In this document: piece by piece, positions 25,312-32,968 of the stretch | How positions within the stretch are numbered: the first letter of the stretch is position 1 | How the letters are laid out: the number at the start of each line of letters is the position of its first letter | NCBI RefSeq assembly: GCF_016758195.1 | Contig: NZ_QYAC01000003.1 | Coordinates: forward strand, 124,001 to 188,000 | DNA length: 64,000 nt | Reading direction: 5' to 3' | Source: Leucobacter chromiireducens subsp. solipictus | Lineage (GTDB): Bacteria > Actinomycetota > Actinomycetes > Actinomycetales > Microbacteriaceae | The notes under the pieces: model-generated | The model's input: the letters and a program-made list of their open reading frames with translations, nothing else | Database searches by the model: none | Told to the model about the DNA's origin: nothing | Program-made: the position numbers and the translations under genes

Positions 25312-26415
25312 ATGGGGGCAGACACACCGGCGGGAACGGCGGGCAGCGGGCACGGGGAACGGGTGCGGCGCTTCGGACGGGGGTTCTGGCGCACACCGCG
25401 CCTCATCCTGGCGGGGAAGAGCGCCCTCGCGGCCGGGCTGGCATGGTACCTGGCCCCGATCATCCCGTTCGCCGAGCCGGAGTACTCGTATTACGCCCCG
25501 CTCGGGGCACTGGTGAGTATGTATCCGACCTTCTTCGACTCCGCCCGATCGGGGCTGCAGGCGCTGGCAGGCCTGTCGCTCGGGGTCGGGCTCGGCCTGG
25601 GAGCGGTGCTGGCCGTGTCGCTCGGGGTGCCCGGGATCCTCGGCGTCGCCGGGGTGATCGGGATCGGGGTGGCGCTCGGGGGGTCACCCCGGTGGGGCGT
25701 GGGCCGGGACTGGCTGCCCATGGCCGGCCTATTTGTGCTCGTGCTGACCGAGGGGCACGGCGCGGCGTTCTCGATCTCATACCTGGTCACGATGGCGTTC
25801 GGGGTCGTCACGGGGGTGTTGGTGCAGTGGCTTGTGCTGCCGCCGTTGACCGTGGGGGAGGCGCAGCGCGCCGTAGCGGCGGCGCGGCTCGCGCTCGCGG
25901 ACGGCCTCACGGCGGTGGCCCGCGTGCTCGAGGATCCCGCCGGTCACCCGGAGCTCGACCGGCGCGCGGCCGAGCTCGCGCGAGCGGTGTCCGGGGTGAG
26001 CGAGAGTGTGCAGCACGCGCACCGCAGCGCGCGGGCCAACCCCCGAGCTCGCCGCACCGCCCGCACCGCGTCGGCCGAGCTCGACGCGGAGGCGGCCGGC
26101 GTGGAGCGCGCCGGTCGCCACGTCCTGGTGATGCTGGAGCTCGTGGCGGAGGGCGCGCGCGGCCACACGCCTTCGGTCTCGCGCGCGGCGTCCCGACGGT
26201 TGGTTCCGGCGCTGCGCCGCTGCGGCGAGGCCCTCGGCACCGCGGTCGACGCGCCCGAGCACGCGGCACGGGTGGCGGCGGCGCAGCGGCAGGTGGAACG
26301 ATGCCGGCACCGGGCCCGGCTCCCGATCAGAACCGCGGAGGCGGGGGCGGACGAGGCGCTCGCGAGCAGCCTGTCCCGTGCGCTCTCCGCCGCGGTGCCT
26401 CGACACACCCTGTGA
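25312..26415 (+). CDS. FUSC/aromatic-acid-exporter-like membrane protein
   Basis: A 367-residue protein. Six hydrophobic segments in residues 25-185 (AGKSALAAGLAWYLAPIIPF, YYAPLGALVSMYPTF, LQALAGLSLGVGLGLGAVLAV and others) precede a long Ala/Arg-rich helical cytoplasmic domain. This matches the half-size FUSC/ArAE layout. The motif YAPLGALVSMYPTFFDSARSGLQALAG is typical. ATG 25312 has GGAGGG 5 nt upstream; the frame is open further up, but without such a site. Substrate unknown. It diverges from the amidotransferase gene and is followed closely by two DUF7882 genes. Confidence 0.75.
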   Translation: MGADTPAGTAGSGHGERVRRFGRGFWRTPRLILAGKSALAAGLAWYLAPIIPFAEPEYSYYAPLGALVSMYPTFFDSARSGLQALAGLSLGVGLGLGAVLAVSLGVPGILGVAGVIGIGVALGGSPRWGVGRDWLPMAGLFVLVLTEGHGAAFSISYLVTMAFGVVTGVLVQWLVLPPLTVGEAQRAVAAARLALADGLTAVARVLEDPAGHPELDRRAAELARAVSGVSESVQHAHRSARANPRARRTARTASAELDAEAAGVERAGRHVLVMLELVAEGARGHTPSVSRAASRRLVPALRRCGEALGTAVDAPEHAARVAAAQRQVERCRHRARLPIRTAEAGADEALASSLSRALSAAVPRHTL

Positions 26416-26457
26416 ATTTTGAGGTTTTCTCCCAGCTCAGAGGCCATGATGAGAGCC

Positions 26458-26796
26458 ATGGGGTTTCTTTATTACAATGGGGTCACAGAATTCGAGTTCG
26501 ATGATCGGGTGCTCGCCCATCTGAAGGCGGCCATTGGAACGAAGCTCCGCCGGCAGGAGTCGTTCTTCGTGAACTGGACCAACCCGGCGGAACAGGGCAG
26601 CGGCCGTGTCACGATCTGGATGTCGCCCGCGATCCCCGTGTTTTTCCGCTTCGCGGGCAACACGCCCCCGTCGCTCAATGCGAAGTGGGTGCACGTGCTG
26701 GTCGAAACAGCGAATACGCCACGGGGGATGACCGTGATGCGCGAGGACCAGGTCGATTCGGCATTTGCCGCGCTCGCGGCGGCGCAGGAAGGATAG
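26458..26796 (+). CDS. DUF7882-family protein
   Basis: A 112-residue protein starting MGFLYYNGVTEFEFDDRVLAHLKAAIGTKLRRQESFFVNW and containing TIWMSPAIPVFFRF. This is the pattern of a small family of unknown function common in Microbacteriaceae, sometimes mis-annotated as an ATP-dependent DNA ligase. I prefer the ATG at 26458 because the homologous N-terminus starts at MGFL; 13 extra residues are possible upstream. The next gene is a paralogue 11 nt downstream. Confidence 0.8.
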   Translation: MGFLYYNGVTEFEFDDRVLAHLKAAIGTKLRRQESFFVNWTNPAEQGSGRVTIWMSPAIPVFFRFAGNTPPSLNAKWVHVLVETANTPRGMTVMREDQVDSAFAALAAAQEG

Positions 26797-26807
26797 GGGC
26801 GGACACC

Positions 26808-27119
26808 ATGGGCGAACTCCACTACGGCACGAAGGACAGCGTCTTCACGTTTGAGGATCGGCTGCTGCACCACCTGAAGCTGGTGATCGCGAACAAGCTC
26901 CGCAAGGGCGAGAGCTTCCTCTTCAGCTGGCAGACCTCGGACTGCGGCGCGGGCGCGGCCATCTGGTTGCACCCGTCGATCCCGCTCCACTTCACGTTCG
27001 AGCAGTTGGGACAGGTGGAGATCAACAAGGATTGGGCGGAGCTCTTGAGCTTCCAGGCGAACAGCGCTGCGGGCCTCACGCTGGTGCCCGAGCCGAACGC
27101 GGAGGCCGCGCGCGCGTAG
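26808..27119 (+). CDS. DUF7882-family protein
   Basis: A 103-residue paralogue of the preceding gene. The shared pattern is MGxLxYG...FxFxDRLLHHLKLVIANKLRKGESFLFSW and AAIWLHPSIPLHFTF. Spacing of 11 nt and a purine-rich AGGGGCGG before ATG 26808 indicate a two-gene transcript. It carries a single Cys (TSDCGAG) absent from its neighbour. Function unknown. It ends 16 nt before the convergent CDGSH gene, with no obvious terminator between them. Confidence 0.8.
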   Translation: MGELHYGTKDSVFTFEDRLLHHLKLVIANKLRKGESFLFSWQTSDCGAGAAIWLHPSIPLHFTFEQLGQVEINKDWAELLSFQANSAAGLTLVPEPNAEAARA

Positions 27120-27135
27120 CCGCCGCCGTCGCGAC

Positions 27136-27414
27136 TCACTCGCCGTCGTCCGTGCGGAACCCGGCGGCCTTGTGGGTGCCGTCGCACCAGGGCTTGATGC
27201 TTGAGAGGCCGCAGCGGCACAGTGCGACGGTGCGCCGCCGCTGCGGAATCGGGGTGCCGTCGGCGGCCCGGAGATCCACGGTGCCCCGCACGATGAGGGG
27301 CCCGTCCGGGTAGGGCGTGATGCTGGGCGGCACCTCGGGGCCGGCCGCGCCGCCTCGACCGCCAGGGGCCGGGGCCCCGCCGTGCGCGTCGTCCGGATCA
27401 TCGGCAACGCTCAC
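27136..27414 (-). CDS. CDGSH iron-sulfur domain protein
   Basis: A 92-residue protein with the 2Fe-2S CDGSH motif in its C-terminal half: CRCGLSSIKPWCDGTH, giving the three-Cys one-His ligand set C-X-C-X8-C-X3-H. The first 25 residues are Gly/Pro/Ala-rich. GTG 27414 overlaps the stop of the upstream iron-containing redox gene (GTGA). The two are therefore made together, as they are in other actinobacteria to my knowledge, suggesting a redox or iron-sulfur partnership. Confidence 0.9.
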   Translation of the reverse strand: MSVADDPDDAHGGAPAPGGRGGAAGPEVPPSITPYPDGPLIVRGTVDLRAADGTPIPQRRRTVALCRCGLSSIKPWCDGTHKAAGFRTDDGE

Positions 27415-28463
27415 GCCGGGTCCTCGTCACGGAGGGACGACCGACCGGCCTCCCACGCGTCGAGCATGTGCCTGCCGGCGGCACCGTCGAGGGCGAGGCA
27501 GGCGGCGGCACCGAACATGATGTCGGCGAGGAGCTCGGGGCGGTCCTCCGCGAGTCCGCCGGCGAGGTCGCGCCCGGCGATCTGTTCGTGCACGGCGTCG
27601 GCCTCGACGTGTTCATCGAAGTAATCGGTGACGTCCGGCCCGGCACCCAGCCGACGAAATCCGTCGCCGGTGTGACGGTTGGGGATCGAGGACGTCATCT
27701 CAAAGGCGGCGAGATGGCCGACGATCGCTCCGAGCAGGCGGCGATTGAGCCCGAACATCGACATCGCGTTCTGCGACGCGAGGGTCACCGCGGGCACCCG
27801 ATCGACGTAGTGACCGTAGCCGGGGTCGAGCCCCATCGCGGCGAGTGTGCGGGCGAAGATCTCGGCGTGGACGCGGTCCGGCCGGCCGCCCCCGTACTCA
27901 TCCGATTGGATCTCGACGAGCGCGGCTTTCGGGCTGCCGGTGAGCCGCGGGATCGCCCAGGAATGCGGATCTGCCTCGCGGAGGGTGTACACCGAACGCT
28001 GGATGAGGAATTCCCGCGCGTGCGCCTCCGTCGCGCGACGTGCGAGGAAGCGGGGCACGCTCGGCCCGCCCTGCTCTGCGGTCAGCGCAAAGAGGGCCGC
28101 GGCGACCTCCGCCGCGTCGGCAGCGGGCTCAGGGGGCGGCGCGACCTCGCGGCGCAGCTGCGCCTCGAAGGCGCGCTCGATCCGCGCTCGCGCGGCCAAC
28201 AATTCGGGATCCCACTCGAGTTCCGGATCGAGGTCCCCGAACGCGCCGTAGGCGGAGGCGTAGAGCACGAACAGCGCGAGCTGGAGGTCCTCATCGCGCC
28301 ACACGTCCGTGGTGGCTGCGACCGCGGCGTCGGTTCGTGCGCGGACCTCGCGGTGCGCCTCAGCATCTCCGGCGGTGAGCGTGCGCAGCACCGCTGCACT
28401 CACCGGGCCGCGCGCGGAACAGGAAACGCGGGGGAGCGTCTGGGGGCGGGAACGTGTGGGCAT
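27411..28463 (-). CDS. iron-containing redox enzyme family protein (heme-oxygenase-like fold)
   Basis: A 350-residue protein of the iron-containing redox (HO-like diiron) family. Likely metal ligands sit in EIQSDEYGGGRPDRVHAEIFARTL and DYFDEHVEADAVHEQIAGRDLAGGL, where the E/D...H spacing fits a helical diiron site. Other conserved features are SYVY-like LIQRSVYTLREADPHSWAIPRL and HLAAFEMTSSIPNRHTGDGFRRLG. ATG 28463 has GGAGG immediately upstream; the frame is open further, but the extra sequence looks non-coding. Coupled to a CDGSH protein. The reaction is unknown; relatives cleave or oxidise fatty-acid or amino-acid-derived substrates. Confidence 0.85.
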   Translation of the reverse strand: MPTRSRPQTLPRVSCSARGPVSAAVLRTLTAGDAEAHREVRARTDAAVAATTDVWRDEDLQLALFVLYASAYGAFGDLDPELEWDPELLAARARIERAFEAQLRREVAPPPEPAADAAEVAAALFALTAEQGGPSVPRFLARRATEAHAREFLIQRSVYTLREADPHSWAIPRLTGSPKAALVEIQSDEYGGGRPDRVHAEIFARTLAAMGLDPGYGHYVDRVPAVTLASQNAMSMFGLNRRLLGAIVGHLAAFEMTSSIPNRHTGDGFRRLGAGPDVTDYFDEHVEADAVHEQIAGRDLAGGLAEDRPELLADIMFGAAACLALDGAAGRHMLDAWEAGRSSLRDEDPA

Positions 28464-28522
28464 GGGCCTCCGATCGGTCACGCTGCCCAGTGTCCGGGAC
28501 CCGCGGGGCGGCGGCCACCCCC

Positions 28523-28552
28523 TTGACACCGCTGGTGGCGATCGGCTATTCG
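28523..28552 (+). promoter_or_regulatory. probable sigma-70-type promoter
   Basis: TTGACA (28523-28528), an 18-nt spacer and TATTCG (28547-28552) lie in the 257-nt divergent gap, directed towards the SRPBCC gene. The predicted transcript would have a leader of about 160 nt. A perfect -35 in such GC-rich DNA is noticeable, but the -10 is weak. Confidence 0.4.
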
Positions 28553-28720
28553 TGCGCGTCGGGCGCGAACCGGGGTGCCGAGCTGTGAAGTCAAGCCCCC
28601 AGACGCACGCGGGTACCGCTCCTACGCTCGGGGGTGTCCCGCTTCGGACTTCGAGCCGGGGCATCGACCGGGACGTCCGTCCGTGGACGCGGCGCCCCGT
28701 CCGCAGAGGAAGGACACGCT

Positions 28721-29167
28721 ATGCCCACGATCAGCAGCGACATCGACATCGACCTCCCCGTCCGCACCGTGTACAACCAGTGGACGCAATTCGAGAGCTA
28801 TCCGGCGTTCATGACCGGTGTGGAATCGGTCCGCCAGCTCGACGACACCCACCTGGCGTGGGATGTTGTGGTCGGCGGCGCGGAGCGCGGATTCCAGGCG
28901 GAGATCACCGAGCAGATCCCCGATGCCCGCATCGCCTGGCGCAGTCTCGACGGGCCGGAGCACGCCGGTGTCGTGACGTTTCACACCCTGGACCCCGAGA
29001 AGACCCGTGTGCGGCTCGAACTCGAGTGGCAGCCCGAGGGCTTCGTTGAAACCATGGGCGCGATGCTGCAGATCGACGACGCGCAGGTCGCGTCCGATCT
29101 GCGCGAGTTCGCGCGGCTGATGGAATCGCAGGGCTTCGCGAGCGGGGCCTGGCGCGGCTCCGTCTGA
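28721..29167 (+). CDS. SRPBCC (polyketide cyclase/START-like) protein
   Basis: A 148-residue single-domain SRPBCC protein: DIDIDLPVRTVYNQWTQFESYPAFMTGVESVRQLDDTHLAWDVVVGG followed by RIAWRSLDGPEHAGVVTFHTLDPEKTRVRLELEW, the classic strand pattern. These bind hydrophobic ligands, and this subgroup is often found with stress proteins. ATG 28721 has AGAGGAAGGA upstream. It leads a probable three-gene unit with a small acidic protein and a Cys-rich protein. Confidence 0.88.
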   Translation: MPTISSDIDIDLPVRTVYNQWTQFESYPAFMTGVESVRQLDDTHLAWDVVVGGAERGFQAEITEQIPDARIAWRSLDGPEHAGVVTFHTLDPEKTRVRLELEWQPEGFVETMGAMLQIDDAQVASDLREFARLMESQGFASGAWRGSV

Positions 29168-29217
29168 GCTGGCCCGGTGACCCCCGCCGCACACCCACCA
29201 CACGAACGGAGGCAGCC

Positions 29218-29436
29218 ATGGCCAGAATCTGGGAATCGAACGAGTCACGCGACGGCGACGAGGAACTCGCGGTGACCGAGCAGCGTGACCGGGACCGCCC
29301 CGCGGTCACGCCCCAGTCCGAACCCGCGGAGGAGAACCCCGAGGGCGCGGACCCACGGGATGCGCTTGAGGCGCAGGGCGAAGACGTGGCTTCCTCGCCC
29401 GCCCGCCGCGGCCAGCACACCCCCGAACGGAGTTGA
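29218..29436 (+). CDS. small acidic hydrophilic protein, function unknown
   Basis: A 72-residue protein, very rich in Glu/Asp/Arg/Pro, with no hydrophobic segment; it looks intrinsically disordered. ATG 29218 has ACGGAGG upstream. It lies 50 nt after the SRPBCC gene and 2 nt before the next start, so it is probably in the same transcript. Not recognised. Confidence 0.6.
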   Translation: MARIWESNESRDGDEELAVTEQRDRDRPAVTPQSEPAEENPEGADPRDALEAQGEDVASSPARRGQHTPERS

Positions 29437-29438
29437 TC

Positions 29439-29735
29439 ATGAGTACGACACACATCATCCCCCCGCCCGACAGCGCGGTCTGCGACACCTGCGGGAACCG
29501 CTACGACAAGACGTTCACGATCACGCGCGGCGACACCGTGCGCGTGTTCGACAGCTTCGAGTGCGCCATCGAGTCGATGGCGCCGAGCTGTGCGCACTGC
29601 GGCTGCCGCATTCTCGGCCACGGCGTCGAGAGCGACACGGCGCTGTACTGCTGCGCGCACTGCGCCCGCGAACAGGGCGAGCACGGCGTGGCCGATCGCG
29701 ATCACGGCCCGGCGGGTGCCCAGAGCATCGCGTGA
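29439..29735 (+). CDS. Cys-rich metallothionein-like / zinc-ribbon protein
   Basis: A 98-residue protein with four paired-Cys clusters: CDTCG (about 15-19), a lone C in FDSFECAIESM, CAHCGC (about 51-56), and CCAHCA (about 71-76). The segment SFECAIESMAPSCAHCGCRILGHGVES is conserved in a widespread family labelled prokaryotic metallothionein or zinc ribbon. It probably binds Zn or thiophilic metals. ATG 29439 has GGAG 6 nt upstream and follows the preceding stop by 2 nt. A strong terminator follows. Confidence 0.8.
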   Translation: MSTTHIIPPPDSAVCDTCGNRYDKTFTITRGDTVRVFDSFECAIESMAPSCAHCGCRILGHGVESDTALYCCAHCAREQGEHGVADRDHGPAGAQSIA

Positions 29736-29745
29736 CGGACGCGCA

Positions 29746-29791
29746 CGACCGCGGGGCCAGGCGCGTCGATGCGCTCCTGGCCCCGCGGTCG
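29746..29791. terminator. bidirectional hairpin terminator
   Basis: A perfect 16-bp stem: CGACCGCGGGGCCAGG (29746-29761) with its complement at 29776-29791, and a 14-nt loop that can form a further 3-bp stem. It lies between two convergent genes (ends at 29735 and 29805). Confidence 0.85.
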
Positions 29792-29804
29792 CGCGGTCAC
29801 TGCC

Positions 29805-30302
29805 TTAGAGCGACGCGACGATGCCCCCGCTGATCAGTGCTGTGAGGCCGAGAGTGGCGAGGACGCCGAACACGACGCCCCAGATCACGATCGAGATCAC
29901 CTGCCACAGGATGACCTGGTTCTTCGACGCCCCGAACGACACCATCGCGGCCGAGGTGATCTGGCTCGGCAGGAACAGCTGCCCCAGCAGGCTGACGCCC
30001 GGGACCCCGTAACGATCGAACCGGGCCTTCAGCTTTTCGCGCCGCGGGCTCAGCGGCTTTTCGGTTCGGTTCTGCGTCGCTTTCGCCCGGACCCCGTGTG
30101 CCGTGAGTACGAACACGAGCATCGAAAGCACGTTGCCGACAATCGCCGCGAGGACCGCGACGACCGGGGGAATCCCCACGAGCACCCCCACGGCCGAGCC
30201 GAAATAGGATTCCACGAAGGGGATCGCGGCGATCAGCAGGACCCCGAGCCACTGCAGCACCTCGGGAAGCGACGCGGTGAAATCCTGGAGGGTGGTGAGC
30301 AT
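29805..30302 (-). CDS. small multidrug export (Sm_multidrug_ex) family membrane protein
   Basis: A 165-residue protein with four hydrophobic segments. The motifs IPFVESYFGSAVGVLVGIPPVVAVLAAIVGN, FDRYGVPGVSLLGQLFLPSQITSAAMVSFGAS and VILWQVISIVIWG fit the small multi-drug export family. The basic loop at 70-90 (RAKATQNRTEKPLSPRREKLKARF) separates the halves. It diverges from a two-component system, with a perfect palindrome in between that may regulate both. The drug-export label is the family name only; the function is not established. Confidence 0.78.
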   Translation of the reverse strand: MLTTLQDFTASLPEVLQWLGVLLIAAIPFVESYFGSAVGVLVGIPPVVAVLAAIVGNVLSMLVFVLTAHGVRAKATQNRTEKPLSPRREKLKARFDRYGVPGVSLLGQLFLPSQITSAAMVSFGASKNQVILWQVISIVIWGVVFGVLATLGLTALISGGIVASL

Positions 30303-30443
30303 GACGGCCTTTCAAACGGGAGACGCGGCGCGGCGAGACCGCCGGCCGGGCAGCGAGCGCTGCGATACCTCAAGCTTCGCGGCGGTGGATCGGCGGCGGT
30401 AGTGCCGGGATGTCATGACCCGGTGTGACGTCGCGCGGCGCGC

Positions 30444-30465
30444 ACCCGTGACATCTGTCACGGGT
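30444..30465. promoter_or_regulatory. 22-nt palindrome, candidate response-regulator box
   Basis: ACCCGTGACA (30444-30453), TC, TGTCACGGGT (30456-30465). The TGACA-N2-TGTCA core is typical of sites bound by NarL/DesR-type response regulators. It lies 50 nt before the histidine-kinase start, in the divergent gap. A -10-like TAGGCT (30502-30507) sits close to the kinase start codon. Confidence 0.55.
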
Positions 30466-30514
30466 CGCCGCGGTGGTGCGCCGCGAGAACCCGCGAGCCC
30501 GTAGGCTGGGGAAG

Positions 30515-31786
30515 ATGCCTGACTCGCCGCCCACGCCAGCCCCCGGGGCCGGGGTGAATGCCACCTGGAATTACACGCTGGGCTCGATCGTCTTCCTCTT
30601 CGTGGTGATGGACGTGCTCATGATCCTGAGCATCCTGCAGGAGTTCCGCGTGGGGCATCGGTCCACCGTGTTGGTCGTGCTGCTGCTCGCGATCGGGTCC
30701 GCCGCCACCCGTCTCCGATACTGCTGGTTCCTGCGCTCGGCGCCCCAGCACCGGATCCCGCATCGGGGGTGGACGATCGCGCTGCTCGCGCCCGCGGCGG
30801 CCTCGTGGGGGCTCGCGTTCGCGGTGCCCGAGGTCGCGGGATTCGCCGCCGCGCAGCTCTGGTTCTCGGGGGTGCTGTTCGCCTGCTTCCTGCCCGGGGC
30901 CGCTCGCTGGCTCATGTACGCGGGGCTCCTCGCGTTGACGCTCGCCCCCGTCGTTGTCGCCGGTCCCGAGCGCGTCGCCCTGACCGCCGGCCGCGACGGC
31001 TCCCCCCTGTGGTTTGTCGCCGTGTACGCCGCGATGCTCCCGGGAATGCTGCTCTCGAGCCTGTGGATGTGGCGCGTCGTGCAGCGCCTCGACGAGGCCC
31101 GTCAGCTCGGGGCAGAGCTGGCGGTGACCCAGGAGCGCCTGAGGTTCGCGGCCGACCTGCACGACATCCAGGGGCACCACCTGCAGGTGATCGCGCTCAA
31201 AGCCGAGCTCGCGGAGCGCACCCTGGAGGCGCGTCCTGAGCAGGCCGCCACGCAGCTCGGCGAGATCCGGCTCATCGCGAAGGAAGCGATGGAGGAGACG
31301 CGGGCGCTTGTCGCGGGGCTGCGCGAGGTCGCCCTCGCGGACGAGCTCGGGAACGCGCGGGACGTGCTGAGCCTGGCGGGAGCGGAGTGCAGCCTGCGGA
31401 TCGATCCCGCGCCAGACGTGCAGGCGGACGGACCCGTCCGGCCCAGTGACGCGGAGCGCGTCCTGGCGTTCGCGGTGCGGGAGGCGACGACAAACATCCT
31501 GCGGCACAGCTCGGCGACGCGAGCCGACATTGTCCTCGCGGCCGCGCGCGGGGGCACCGAGCTGGTGATCACCAATGACGGCGTAGACCCGGCGGATGCC
31601 GCCGCGGCCGCGGGTGGCCCGGGCACCGGGATCGCCGGACTCCGCGACCGCGTGGCCGCGGTGGGCGGCACGGTCGCAGCTGGGATGCTGCGCGGTGCGG
31701 GAGCGGTACAGCGCGGCGACGACGTGCGCGCGGAGCAGTCGCCGAGTTTCGAACTACGGGTCTGGGTACCCGGGGCGGGAGCATGA
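30515..31786 (+). CDS. NarL-type sensor histidine kinase
   Basis: A 423-residue sensor kinase. About six TM helices occupy residues 15-190, with no large extracellular loop, as in DesK-like sensors of membrane state. His216 lies in the HisKA_3 motif RFAADLHDIQGHHLQVIALKAEL, and the HATPase region has VREATTNILRHSSATRADI and GTGIAGLRDRVAAVGGT. The core D-x-G-G-x-G box is atypical. ATG 30515 follows GGGGAAG. Its stop overlaps the start of the response regulator (ATGA). The signal is unknown. Confidence 0.88.
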   Translation: MPDSPPTPAPGAGVNATWNYTLGSIVFLFVVMDVLMILSILQEFRVGHRSTVLVVLLLAIGSAATRLRYCWFLRSAPQHRIPHRGWTIALLAPAAASWGLAFAVPEVAGFAAAQLWFSGVLFACFLPGAARWLMYAGLLALTLAPVVVAGPERVALTAGRDGSPLWFVAVYAAMLPGMLLSSLWMWRVVQRLDEARQLGAELAVTQERLRFAADLHDIQGHHLQVIALKAELAERTLEARPEQAATQLGEIRLIAKEAMEETRALVAGLREVALADELGNARDVLSLAGAECSLRIDPAPDVQADGPVRPSDAERVLAFAVREATTNILRHSSATRADIVLAAARGGTELVITNDGVDPADAAAAAGGPGTGIAGLRDRVAAVGGTVAAGMLRGAGAVQRGDDVRAEQSPSFELRVWVPGAGA

Positions 31787-32433
31787 TGCAGCATCCGAGT
31801 CAGCCGGAGGTGGGGCGCGAACGCGAGCCCATTCGGCTGCTGATCGCCGATGACGAGCAGCTGATCCGGAGCGCGTTGGAGGCGCTGTTGGATCTCGAAC
31901 CCGACATCGAGGTGGTCGCGGGGACGGACAACGGCGCGACCGCCGTGGAGCTCGCTCTCGCGCTCGCACCGGACGTGTGCTTGCTCGACCTCGAGATGCC
32001 GCGCGCGGACGGCATCGAGGCCGCGGAGCGCATCGCCGCGGCGCAGCCGCAGACCCGATCGATCATCGTGACTCGCCACGCACGCCCCGGGGTGCTCCGC
32101 CGAGCCCTCGCCGCGCACGTCTCCGGGTTCGTGCCCAAGTCGACGCCCGCGGGGGAGCTGGCCCGGGTCATCCGGGACGTGGCCGCCGGCAAACGCTATG
32201 TGGATCCCGAGATCGCCGCGGCGGCGCTCACGGCCGAACGCTGCCCGCTCACCGAGCGCGAACTCGATGTGCTGCGGGCCACTCGCGTCACCTCGAGCGT
32301 CCAGGGCATCGCGGATCAGCTGTTCCTGAGTTCCGGCACGGTGCGCAATTACCTGTCCGCGGCGATGACCAAGCTGGGCCGCCAGAACCGGCAGGACGCC
32401 GCGGAGTACGCCTGGCAGCAGGGCTGGATCTAG
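31783..32433 (+). CDS. NarL/FixJ-type response regulator
   Basis: A 216-residue response regulator. The receiver domain (about residues 16-135) has the acidic pair DD at 23-24, phospho-acceptor Asp69 in LLDLEMP and Lys in VPKS. The LuxR-type HTH (about 152-212) reads LTERELDVLRATRVTSSVQGIADQLFLSSGTVRNYLSAAMTKLGRQNRQDAAEYA. It is translationally coupled to the histidine kinase. The palindrome at 30444-30465 is its probable site. It overlaps the convergent cinA-type gene by 4 nt. Confidence 0.92.
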   Translation: MMQHPSQPEVGREREPIRLLIADDEQLIRSALEALLDLEPDIEVVAGTDNGATAVELALALAPDVCLLDLEMPRADGIEAAERIAAAQPQTRSIIVTRHARPGVLRRALAAHVSGFVPKSTPAGELARVIRDVAAGKRYVDPEIAAAALTAERCPLTERELDVLRATRVTSSVQGIADQLFLSSGTVRNYLSAAMTKLGRQNRQDAAEYAWQQGWI

Positions 32434-32960
32434 CCGCCGCGGCGGCTCGGCTCGGTCCCGGGGGCAGCGGCGTCCGCCGCATCGAGCTGGGCCAGGATTG
32501 CCTGCAGCGCCGCCTCGATGGCGGTGGAGAGCACCTCGATCGGGCCGCCCGCACAGTGGAGCTCCGTCGCCGGCGGGTCGGCGTCGCCCCGCAGCGCACA
32601 GAGATACACGGTGCCGGCGGGGCGGCCCTCCTCGGGCCCCGGTCCGCCGACCCCGGTGATCCCGGCGGCGACGTCGGAACCCAGCAGCTCGCGCACCCCG
32701 ACGGCCATGGCCCGGGCCGTCTGCGCCGTCACGACCGGCCCGCGCGGGACCCCGAGGACCGCGAACTTGACCTCCGCGTCGTAGGCGACGACCGCGCCCC
32801 GGTACCAGGTCCCGGAATCGGGCCCCGCCGCGAGCGCGGTGGACAGCTGACCCCCGGTGAGCGACTCGGCCACCGCGACCGTCGCGCCCTGCGCGAGCGC
32901 GCGCTCGGCGATTCGCGCGACGAGCGCGTCGATCCGATCGTGTGTTGCGTTCTCAGCCAT
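32430..32960 (-). CDS. pncC: CinA-family nicotinamide-nucleotide amidohydrolase
   Basis: A 176-residue stand-alone CinA C-terminal domain (PncC), which deamidates NMN to nicotinate mononucleotide in pyridine nucleotide salvage. Conserved blocks are VAVAESLTGGQLSTALAAGPDSGTWYRGAVVAYDAEVKFAVLGVP (Ser/Lys active site) and AAGITGVGGPGPEEGRPAGTVYLC. The N-terminal MoCF-like domain of full CinA is absent, which is normal for PncC. The start lies near the stop of the membrane-protein gene upstream. Confidence 0.9.
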   Translation of the reverse strand: MAENATHDRIDALVARIAERALAQGATVAVAESLTGGQLSTALAAGPDSGTWYRGAVVAYDAEVKFAVLGVPRGPVVTAQTARAMAVGVRELLGSDVAAGITGVGGPGPEEGRPAGTVYLCALRGDADPPATELHCAGGPIEVLSTAIEAALQAILAQLDAADAAAPGTEPSRRGG

Positions 32961-32968
32961 GCCTCTCC

